Assembly: GCF_032854445.1 (NCBI RefSeq)
Contig: NW_027018097.1
Span: forward strand, 19,886-83,885
Direction: 5' to 3'
Length of the DNA: 64,000 nt
From: Liolophura sinensis
Taxonomy: Eukaryota; Mollusca; Polyplacophora; Chitonida; Chitonidae
Each line of letters begins with the position of its first letter. Position 1 is the stretch's first letter. Positions 51,372-62,790 of this stretch are shown piece by piece. Below the pieces are notes generated by a model. It searched no databases. It was not told the origin of the DNA and saw nothing but the letters and a program-made list of their open reading frames with translations. The position numbers were made by a program, and so were the translations under genes.

Positions 51372-53169
51372 GTGCCCAGCAACGGCTCTTACTCCATGGA
51401 AACCATAGAAATTTGCCATTTTTCAACACCTGGAGATGCCTGGCCCAATTGCGCATCTTTTGGCACCTTATTAATGTGGGTCAGTGTTTAATTGTACTTT
51501 TTACAGAAGACTGTATCAAGTACCTTGTGTTTTTTATATACAAATGGTGTGGTTTTTCTACATGTAGATAAAGACATTAAGTTTGTCTTCGACTTAGAAG
51601 TAAGACATTTGCTGGGTGAGTTAAATGGGCTTGGCCCAAAGATTTGACGTCGTCTGGGCTACCGAAGGGCACATAACTTATAATGAAAAGTTGAATATAG
51701 TAATGACCAGTCGCAATGGTACATAGTAAATGTAGCCGATTTCAATTCGCAAAAAGACCAGGCAAAAATCCAAAAGTGGAAAAACTGTTCCAATGCTGCT
51801 GGTAAGAGGCTAATCCGACGTATTTTGTGACGAGAAATCGAATGGTGCAAACCGCGTTGCTCTCCGACCAATACTTTTGGCTGTAGCCACAATTGAATAA
51901 TCATTGATGTCAAAATCACGTGCCCAGCAACGGCTCTTACTCCATGGAAACCAAGGAAATTTGCAATTTTTCAACAGCTGGAGATGCCTGGCCCAATTGC
52001 GCATCTTTTGGCACCTTATTGATGTGGGTCAGTGTTCAATTGTACTTTTTAAAGCGGGCTGTGTCATGTACCTTGTGTTTTTTTATATACAAATGGTGTG
52101 GTTTTTCTACATGTAGATAAAGACATTGAGTTTGTCTTCGACTTAGAAGTAAGACATTTGCTGGGTGAGTTAAATGGGCTTGGCCCAAAGATTTGACGTC
52201 GTCTGGGCTACCGAAGGGCACATAACTTATAATGAAAAGTTGAATATAGTAATGACCAGTCGCGATGGTACATAGTAAATGTAGCCGATTTCAATTCGCA
52301 AAAAGACCAGGCAAAAATCCAAAAGTGGAAAAACTGTTCCAATGCTGCTGGTAAGAGGCCAATCCGACGTATTTTTGACAAGAAATCGAATGGTGCAAAC
52401 CGCGTTGCTCTCCGACCAATACTTTGGGCTGGAGCCACAAATGAATAATCATTGATGTCAAGATCACGTGCCCAGCAACGGCTCTTACTCCATGGAAACC
52501 ATAGAAATTTGCAATTTTTCAACAGCTGGAGATGCCTGGCCCAATTGCGCATCTTTTGGCACCTTATTGATGTGGGTCAGTGTTCAATTGTACATTTTAC
52601 AGCGGACTGTGTCATGTACCTTGTGTTTTTTTACATACAAATGGTGTGGTTTTTCTACATGTAGATAAAGACATTGAGTTTTTCTTCGACTTAGAAGTAA
52701 GACATTTGCTGGGTGAGTTAAATGGGCTTGGCCCAAAGATTTGACGTCGTCTGGGCTACCGAAGGGCACATAACTTTTAATGAAAAGTTGAATATAGTAA
52801 TGACCAGTCGCGATTGTACATAGTTAATGTAGCCGATTTCAATTAGCAAAAAGACCAGGTAAAAATCCAAAAGTAGAAAAACTGTTCCAATGCTGCTGGT
52901 AACAGGCTAATCCGACGTATTTTGTGACGACAAATCGAATGGTGCAAACCGCGTTGCTCTCCGACCAATACGTTTGGCTGTAGCCACAATTGAATAATCA
53001 TTGATATCAAGATCACGTGCCCAGCAACGGCTCTTACTCCATGGAAACCATAGAAATTTGCAATTTTTCAACACCTGGAGATGCCTGGCCCAATTGCGCA
53101 TCTTTTGGCACCTTATTGATGTGGGTCAGTGTTCAATTGTACTTTTTACAGCGGATTGTATCAAGTACC

Positions 53170-56100
53170 TTGTGTTTTTTTTATATACAAATGGTGTGGT
53201 TTTTCTACATGTAGATAAAGACATTGAGTTTGTCTTCGACTTAGAAGTAAGACATTTGCTGGGTGAGTTAAATGGGCTTGGCCCAAAGATTTGACGTCGT
53301 CTGGGCTACCGAAGGGCACATAACTTATAATGAAAAGTTGAATATAGTAATGACCAGTCGCGATGGTACATAGTAAATGTAGCCGATTTCAATTCGCAAA
53401 AAGACCAGGCAAAAATCCAAAAGTGGAAAAACTGTTCCAATGCTGCTGGTAAGAGGCCAATCCGACGTATTTTTGACGAGAAATCGAATGGTGCAAACCG
53501 CGTTGCTCTCCGACCAATACTTTGGGCTGTAGCCACAAATGAATAATCATTGATGTCAAGATCACGTGCCCAACAACGGCTCTTACTCCATGGAAACCAT
53601 AGAAATTTGCAATTTTTCAACACCTGGAGATGCCTGGCCCAATTGCGCATCTTTTGGCACCTTATTGATGTGGGTCAGTGTTCAATTGTACTTTTTACAG
53701 CGGACTGTGTCATGTACCTTGTGTTTTTTTACATACAAATGGTGTGGTTTTTCTACATGTAGATAAAGACATTGAGTTTTTCTTCGACTTAGAAGTAAGA
53801 CATTTGCTGGGTGAGTTAAATGGGCTTGGCCCAAAGATTTGACGTCGTCTGGGCTACCGAAGGGCACATAACTTATAATGAAATGTTGAATATAGTAATG
53901 ACCAGTCGCGATTGTACATAGTTAATGTAGCCGATTTCAATTAGCAAAAAGACCAGGTAAAAATCCAAAAGTAGAAAAACTGTTCCAATGCTGCTGGTAA
54001 AAGGCTAATCCGACGTATTTTGTGACGAGAAATCGAATGGTGCAAACCGCGTTGCTCTCCGACCAATACGTTTGGCTGTAGCCACAATTGAATAATCATT
54101 GATATCAAGATCACGTGCCCAGCAACGGCTCTTACTCCATGGAAACCATAGAAATTTGCAATTTTTCAACACCTGGAGATGCCTGGCCCAATTGCGCATC
54201 TTTTGGCACCTTATTAATGTGGGTCAGTGTTCAATTGTACTTTTTACAGCAGACTGTATCAAGTACCTTGTGTTTTTATATACAAATGGTGTGGTTTTTC
54301 TACATGTAGATAAAGACATTAAGTTTGTCTTCGACTTAGAAGTAAGACATTTGCTGGGTGAGTTAAATGGGCTTGGCCCAAAGATTTGACGTCGTCTGGG
54401 CTACCGAAGGGCACATAACTTATAATGAAAAGTTGAATATAGTAATGACCAGTCGCAATGGTACATAGTAAATGTAGCCGATTTCAATTCGCAAAAAGAC
54501 CAGGCAAAAATCCAAAAGTGGAAAAACTGTTCCAATGCTGCTGGTAAGAGGCTAATCCGACGTATTTTGTGACGAGAAATCGAATGGTGCAAACCGCGTT
54601 GCTCTCCGACCAATACTTTTGGCTGTAGCCACAATTGAATAATCATTGATGTCAAAATCACGTGCCCAGCAACGGCTCTTACTCCATGGAAACCAAGGAA
54701 ATTTGCAATTTTTCAACAGCTGGAGATGCCTGGCCCAATTGCGCATCTTTTGGCACCTTATTGATGTGGGTCAGTGTTCAATTGTACTTTTTAAAGCGGA
54801 CTGTGTCATGTACCTTGTGTTTTTTTATATACAAATGGTGTGGTTTTTTTACATGTAGATAAAGACACTGAGTTTGTCTTCGACTTAGAAGTAAGACATT
54901 TGCTGGGTGAGTTAAATGGGCTTGGCCTAAAGATTTGACGTCGTCTGGGCTACCGAAGGGCACATAACTTTTAATGAAAAGTTGAATATAGTAATGACCA
55001 GTCGCGATGGTACATAGTAAATGTAGCCGATTTCAATTCGCAAAAAGACCAGGCAAAAATCCAAAAGTGGAAAAATTTTTCCAATGCTGCTGGTAAGAGG
55101 CTAATCCGACGTATTTTGTCACGAGAAATCGAATGGTGCAAACCGCGTTGCTCTCCGACTAATACTTTTGGCTGTAGCCACAATTGAATAATCATTGATG
55201 TCAAGATCACGTGCCCAGCAACGGCTCTTACTCCATGGAAACCAAGGAAATTAGCATTTTTTCAACACCTGGAGATGCCTGGCCCAATTGCGCATCTTTT
55301 GGCACCTTATTGATGTGGGTCAGTGTTCAATTGTACTTTTTACAGCGGACTGTGTCATGTACCTTGTGTTTTTTTATATACAAATGGTGTGGTTTTTCTA
55401 CATGTAGATAAAGACATTGAGTTTGTCTTCGACTTAGAAGTAAGACATTTGCTGGGTGAGTTAAATGGGCTTGGCCCAAAGATTTGACGTCGTCTGGGCT
55501 ACCGAAGGGCACATAACTTATAATGAAAAGTTGAATATAGTAATGACCAGTCGCGATGGTACATAGTAAATGTAGCCGATTTCAATTCGCAAAAAGACCA
55601 GGCAAAAATGCAAAAGTGGAAAAACTGTTCCAATGCTGCTGGTAAGAGGCCAATCCGACGTATTTTTGACGAGAAATCGAATGGTGCAAACCGCGTTGCT
55701 CTCCGACCAATACTTTGGGCTGGAGCCACAAATGAATAATCATTGATGTCAAGATGACGTGCCCAGCAACGGCTCTTACTCCATGGAAACCATAGAAATT
55801 TGCAATTTTTCAACAGCTGGAGATGCCTGGCCCAATTGCGCATCTTTTGGCACCTTATTGATGTGGGTCAGTGTTCAATTGTACATTTTACAGCGGACTG
55901 TGTCATGTACCTTGTGTTTTTTTACATACAAATGGTGTGGTTTTTCTACATGTAGATAAAGACATTGAGTTTTTCTTCGACTTAGAAGTAAGACATTTGC
56001 TGGGTGAGTTAAATGGGCTTGGCCCAAAGATTTGACGTCGTCTGGGCTACCGAAGTGCACATAACTTTTAATGAAAAGTTGAATATAGTAATGACCAGTC

Positions 56101-56760
56101 GCGATTGTACATAGTTAATGTAGCCGATTTCAATTAGCAAAAAGACCAGGTAAAAATCCAAAAGTAGAAAAACTGTTCCAATGCTGCTGGTAACAGGCTA
56201 ATCCGACGTATTTTGTGACGACACATCGAATGGTGCAAACCGCGTTGCTCTCCGACCAATACGTTTGGCTGTAGCCACAATTGAATAATCATTGATATCA
56301 AGATCACGTGCCCAACAACGACTCTTACTCCATGGAAACCATAGAAATTTGCAATTTTTCAACACCTGGAGATGCCTGGCCCAATTGCGCATCTTTTGGC
56401 ACCTTATTGATGTGGGTCAGTGTTCAATTGTACTTTTTACAGCGGACTGTATCAAGTACCTTGTGTTTTTTATATACAAATGGTGTGGTTTTTCTACATG
56501 TAGATAAAGACATTAAGTTTGTCTTCGACTTAGACGTAAGACATTTGCTGGGTGAGTTAAATGGGCTTGGCCCAAAGATTTGACGTCGTCTGGGCTACCG
56601 AAGGGCACATAACTTATAATGAAAACTTGTATATAGTATTAACCAGTCGCAATGCTACATCATAAATGTAGCCGATTTCAATTAGCAAAAAGACCAGGCA
56701 AAAATCCAAAAGTGGAAAAACTGTTCCAATGTTGCTGGTAAGAGACTAATCCGACGTATT
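53170..56760. repeat. Ten-unit-spaced block (about 3.6 kb), copy 1
   Basis: Six unit starts (53566, 54115, 54662, 55211, 55759, 56308) recur at 59052, 59601, 60148, 60697, 61245 and 61794 with a constant offset of 5,486 bp. Ordered private variants are cccaacaacgg; gatatcaag with attaatg; gtcaaaatcacg with ttaaagcgg; gaaattagcatttttt; gtacattttacag; and gacgaca or acacatcg. They are followed by the unusual gaaaacttgtatatag with gcaatgctacatcataaatg. Confidence 0.88.
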
Positions 56761-58659
56761 TTGTGACGAGAAATCGAATGGTGCAAACCGCGTTGCTCTC
56801 CGACCAATACGTTTGGCTGTAGCCACAATTGAATAATCATTGATGTCAAAATCACGTGCCCAGCAACGGCTCTTACTCCATGGAAACCAAGGAAATTTGC
56901 ACTTTTTCAACAGCTGGAGATGCCTGGCCCAATTGCGCATCTTTTGGCACCTTATTAATGTGGGTCAGTGTTCAATTGTACTTTTTACAGCGGACTGTGT
57001 CATGTACCTTGTGTTTTTTTATATACAAATGGTGTGGTTTTTCTACATGTAGATAAAGACATTGAGTTTTTCTTCGACTTAGAAGTAAGACATTTGCTGG
57101 GTGAGTTAAATGGGCTTGGCCCAAATATTTGACGTCGTCTGGGCTACCGAAGGGCACATAACTTATAATAAAAAGTTGAATATAGTAATGACCAGTCGAG
57201 ATGGTACATAGTAAATGTAGACGATTTAAATTCGCAAAAAGACCAGGCAAAAATCCAAAAGTGGAAAAACTGTTCCAATGCTGCTGGTAAGAGGCTAATC
57301 CGACGTATTTTGTGACGAGAAATCGAATGGTGCAAACCGCGTTGCTCTCCGACCAATACGTATGGCTGTAGCCACAATTGAATAAGCATTGATGTCAAGA
57401 TCACGTGCCCAGCAACGGCTCTTAATCCATGGAAACCATAGAAATTTGCAATTTTTCAACAGCTGGAGATGCCTGGCCCAAATTGCGCATCTTTTGGCAC
57501 CTTATTGATGTGGGTCAGTGTTCAATTGTACTTTTTACAGCGGACTGTATCAAGTACCTTGTGTTTTTTTAATATACAAATGGTGTGGTTTTTCTACATG
57601 TAGATAAAGACATTGAGTTTTTCTTCGACTTAGAAGTAAGACATTTGCTGGGTGAGTTAAATGGGCTTGGCCCAAAGATTTGACGTCGTCTGGGCTACCG
57701 AAGGGCATATAACTTATAATGAAATGTTGAATATAGTAATGACCAGTCGCGATTGTACATAGTTAATGTAGCCGATTTCAATTAGCAAAAAGACCAGGTA
57801 AAAATCCAAAAGTAGAAAATCTGTTCCAATGCTGCTGGTAAAAGGCTAATCCGACGTATTTTGTGACGAGAAATCGAATGGTGCAAACCGCGTTGCTCTC
57901 CGACCAATACGTTTGGCTGTAGCCACAATTGAATAATCATTGATATCAAGATCACGTGCCCAGCAACGGCTCTTACTCCATGGAAACCATAGAAATTTGC
58001 AATTTTTCAACACCTGGAGATGCCTGGCCCAATTGCGCATCTTTTGGCACCTTATTAATGTGGGTCAGTGTTCAATTGTACTTTTTACAGCAGACTGTAT
58101 CAAGTACCTTGTGTTTTTTATATACAAATGGTGTGGTTTTTCTACATGTAGATAAAGACATTAAGTTTGTCTTCGACTTAGAAGTAAGACATTTGCTGGG
58201 TGAGTTAAATGGGCTTGGCCCAAAGATTTGACGTCGTCTGGGCTACCGAAGGGCACATAACTTATAATGAAAAGTTGAATATAGTAATGACCAGTCGCAA
58301 TGGTACATAGTAAATGTAGCCGATTTCAATTCGCAAAAAGACCAGGCAAAAATCCAAAAGTGGAAAAACTGTTCCAATGCTGCTGGTAAGAGGCTAATCC
58401 GACGTATTTTGTGACGAGAAATCGAATGGTGCAAACCGCGTTGCTCTCCGACCAATACTTTTGGCTGTAGCCACAAATGAATAATCATTGATGTCAAAAT
58501 CACGTGCCCAGCAACGGCTCTTACTCCATGGAAACCAAGGAAATAAGCATCTTTTCAACACCTGGAGATGGCTGGCCCAATTGCGCATCTTTTGGCACCT
58601 TATTGATGTGGGTCAGTGTTCAATTGTACTTTTTACAGCGGACTGTGTCATGTACCTTG

Positions 58660-61600
58660 TGTTTTTTTATATACAAATGGTGTGGTTTTTCTACATGTAG
58701 ATAAAGACATTGAGTTTGTCTTCGACTTAGAAGTAAGACATTTGCTGGGTGAGTTAAATGGGCTTGGCCCAAAGATTTGACGTCGTCTGGGCTACCGAAG
58801 GGCACATAACTTATAATGAAAAGTTGAATATAGTAATGACCAGTCGCGATGGTACATAGTAAATGTAGCCGATTTCAATTCGCAAAAAGACCAGGCAAAA
58901 ATCCAAAAGTGGAAAAACTGTTCCAATGCTGCTGGTAAGAGGCCAATCCGACGTATTTTTGACGAGAAATCGAATGGTGCAAACCGCGTTGCTCTCCGAC
59001 CAATACTTTGGGCTGTAGCCACAAATGAATAATCATTGATGTCAAGATCACGTGCCCAACAACGGCTCTTACTCCATGGAAACCATAGAAATTTGCAATT
59101 TTTCAACACCTGGAGATGCCTGGCCCAATTGCGCATCTTTTGGCACCTTATTGATGTGGGTCAGTGTTCAATTGTACTTTTTACAGCGGACTGTGTCATG
59201 TACCTTGTGTTTTTTTACATACAAATGGTGTGGTTTTTCTACATGTAGATAAAGGCATTGAGTTTTTCTTCGACTTAGAAGTAAGACATTTGCTGGGTGA
59301 GTTAAATGGGCTTGGCCCAAAGATTTGACGTCGTCTGGGCTACCGAAGGGCACATAACTTATAATGAAATGTTGAATATAGTAATGACCAGTCGCGATTG
59401 TACATAGTTAATGTAGCCGATTTCAATTAGCAAAAAGACCAGGTAAAAATCCAAAAGTAGAAAAACTGTTCCAATGCTGCTGGTAAGAGGCTAATCCGAC
59501 GTATTTTGTGACGAGAAATCGAATGGTGCAAACCGCGTTGCTCTCCGACCAATACGTTTGGCTGTAGCCACAATTGAATAATCATTGATATCAAGATCAC
59601 GTGCCCAGCAACGGCTCTTACTCCATGGAAACCATAGAAATTTGCAATTTTTCAACACCTGGAGATGCCTGGCCCAATTGCGCATCTTTTGGCACCTTAT
59701 TAATGTGGGTCAGTGTTCAATTGTACTTTTTACAGCAGACTGTATCAAGTACCTTGTGTTTTTATATACAAATGGTGTGGTTTTTCTACATGTAGATAAA
59801 GACATTAAGTGTGTCTTCGACTTAGAAGTAAGACATTTGCTGGGTGAGTTAAATGGGCTTGGCCCAAAGATTTGACGTCGTCTGGGCTACCGAAGGGCAC
59901 ATAACTTATAATGAAAAGTTGAATATAGTAATGACCAGTCGCAATGGTACATAGTAAATGTAGCCGATTTCAATTCGCAAAAAGACCAGGCAAAAATCCA
60001 AAAGTGGAAAAACTGTTCCAATGCTGCTGGTAAGAGGCTAATCCGACGTATTTTGTGACGAGAAATCGAATGGTGCAAACCGCGTTGCTCTCCGACCAAT
60101 ACTTTTGGCTGTAGCCACAATTGAATAATCATTGATGTCAAAATCACGTGCCCAGCAACGGCTCTTACTCCATGGAAACCAAGGAAATTTGCAATTTTTC
60201 AACAGCTGGAGATGCCTGGCCCAATTGCGCATCTTTTGGCACCTTATTGATGTGGGTCAGTGTTCAATTGTACTTTTTAAAGCGGACTGTGTCATGTACC
60301 TTGTGTTTTTTTATATACAAATGGTGTGGTTTTTTTACATGTAGATAAAGACATTGAGTTTGTCTTCGACTTAGAAGTAAGACATTTGCTGGGTGAGTTA
60401 AATGGGCTTGGCCTAAAGATTTGACGTCGTCTGGGCTACCGAAGGGCACATAACTTTTAATTAAAAGTTGAATATAGTAATGACCAGTCGCGATGGTACA
60501 TAGTAAATGTAGCCGATTTCAATTCGCAAAAAGACCAGGCAAAAATCCAAAAGTGGAAAAATTTTTCCAATGCTGCTGGTAAGAGGCTAATCCGACGTAT
60601 TTTGTCACGAGAAATCGAATGGTGCAAACCGCGTTGCTCTCCGACTAATACTTTTGGCTGTAGCCACAATTGAATAATCATTGATGTCAAGATCACGTGC
60701 CCAGCAACGGCTCTTACTCCATGGAAACCAAGGAAATTAGCATTTTTTCAACACCTGGAGATGCCTGGCCCAATTGCGCATCTTTTGGCACCTTATTGAT
60801 GTGGGTCAGTGTTCAATTGTACTTTTTACAGCGGACTGTGTCATGTACCTTGTGTTTTTTTATATACAAATGGTGTGGTTTTTCTACATGTAGATAAAGA
60901 CATTGAGTTTGTCTTCGACTTAGAAGTAAGACATTTGCTGGGTGAGTTAAATGGGCTTGGCCCAAAGATTTGACGTCGTCTGGGCTACCGAAGGGCACAT
61001 AACTTATAATGAAAAGTTGAATATAGTAATGACCAGTCGCGATGGTACATAGTAAATGTAGCCGATTTCAATTCGCAAAAAGACCAGGCAAAAATCCAAA
61101 AGTGGAAAAACTGTTCCAATGCTGCTGGTAAGAGGCCAATCCGACGTATTTTTGACGAGAAATCGAATGGTGCAAACCGCGTTGCTCTCCGATTAATACT
61201 TTGGGCTGGAGCCACAAATGAATAATCATTGATGTCAAGATCACGTGCCCAGCAACGGCTCTTACTCCATGGAAACCATAGAAATTTGCAATTTTTCAAC
61301 AGCTGGAGATGCCTGGCCCAATTGCGCATCTTTTGGCACCTTATTGATGTGGGTCAGTGTTCAATTGTACATTTTACAGCGGACTGTGTCATGTACCTTG
61401 TGTTTTTTTACATACAAATGGTGTGGTTTTTCTACATGTAGATAAAGACATTGAGTTTTTCTTCGACTTAGAAGTAAGACATTTGCTGGGTGAGTTAAAT
61501 GGGCTTGGCCCAAAGATTTGACGTCGTCTGGGCTACCGAAGGGCACATAACTTTTAATGAAAAGTTGAATATAGTAATGACCAGTCACGATTGTACATAG

Positions 61601-62245
61601 TTAATGTAGCCGATTTCAATTAGCAAAAAGACCAGGTAAAAATCCAAAAGTGGAAAAACTGTTCCAATGCTGCTGGTAACAGGCTAATCCGACGTATTTT
61701 GTGACGACAAATCGAATGGTGCAAACCGCGTTGCTCTCCGACCAATACGTTTGGCTGTAGCCACAATTGAATAATCATTGATATCAAGATCACGTGCCCA
61801 GCAACGACTCTTACTCCATGGAAACCATAGAAATTTGCAATTTTTCAACACCTGGAGATGCCTGGCCCAATTGCGCATCTTTTGGCACCTTATTGATGTG
61901 AGTCAGTGTTCAATTGTACTTTTTACAGCGGACTGTATCAAGTACCTTGTGTTTTTTATATACAAATGGTGTGGTTTTTCTACATGTAGATAAAGACATT
62001 AAGTTTGTCTTCGACTTAGAAGTAAGACATTTGCTGGGTGAGTTAAATGGGCTTGGCCCAAAGATTTGACGTCGTCTGGGCTACCGAAGGGCACATAACT
62101 TATAATGAAAAACTTGTATATAGTATTAACCAGTCGCAATGCTACATCATAAATGTAGCCGATTTCAATTAGCAAAAAGACCAGGCAAAAATCCAAAAGT
62201 GGAAAAACTGTTCCAATGTTGCTGGTAAGAGACTAATCCGACGTA
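58660..62245. repeat. Ten-unit-spaced block (about 3.6 kb), copy 2
   Basis: Matches copy 1 through the rare gctacatcataaatg and gttgctggtaagagac stretch. It then switches at about 62,235-62,250, within taatccgacgtatttt, to a tttttgacgag/ggctggagcc unit type. The four units between the copies (56856, 57405, 57956, 58504) are not repeated in this order within the window. Confidence 0.88.
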
Positions 62246-62790
62246 TTTTTGACGAGAAATCGAATGGTGCAAACCGCGTTGCTCTCCGATTAATACTTTG
62301 GGCTGGAGCCACAAATGAATAATCATTGATGTCAAGATCACGTGCCCAGCAACGGCTCTTACTCCATGGAAACCATAGAAATTTGCAATTTTTCAACAGC
62401 TGGAGATGCCTGGCCCAATTGCGCATCTTTTGGCACCTTATTGATGTGGGTCAGTGTTCAATTGTACATTTTACAGCGGACTGTGTCATGTACCTTGTGT
62501 TTTTTTACATACAAATGGTGTGGTTTTTCTACATGTAGATAAAGACATTGAGTTTTTCTTCGACTTAGAAGTAAGACATTTGCTGGGTGAGTTAAATGGG
62601 CTTGGCCCAAAGATTTGACGTCGTCTGGGCTACCGAAGGGCACATAACTTTTAATGAAAAGTTGAATATAGTAATGACCAGTCACGATTGTACATAGTTA
62701 ATGTAGCCGATTTCAATTAGCAAAAAGACCAGGTAAAAATCCAAAAGTGGAAAAACTGTTCCAATGCTGCTGGTAACAGGCTAATCCGAC
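60598..62790. repeat. Right-end four-unit repeat, copy 1 (2,193 bp)
   Basis: Starts at gtattttgtcacgag before unit 60697, which has gaaattagcatttttt. Units 61245 (gtacattttacag, gattaatac) and 61794 (gacgacaaatcg before it, gcaacgactc) follow, then 62342, which repeats the 61245 type. It overlaps the end of the ten-unit-spaced block, so one higher-order repeat is nested in another. Confidence 0.8.
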
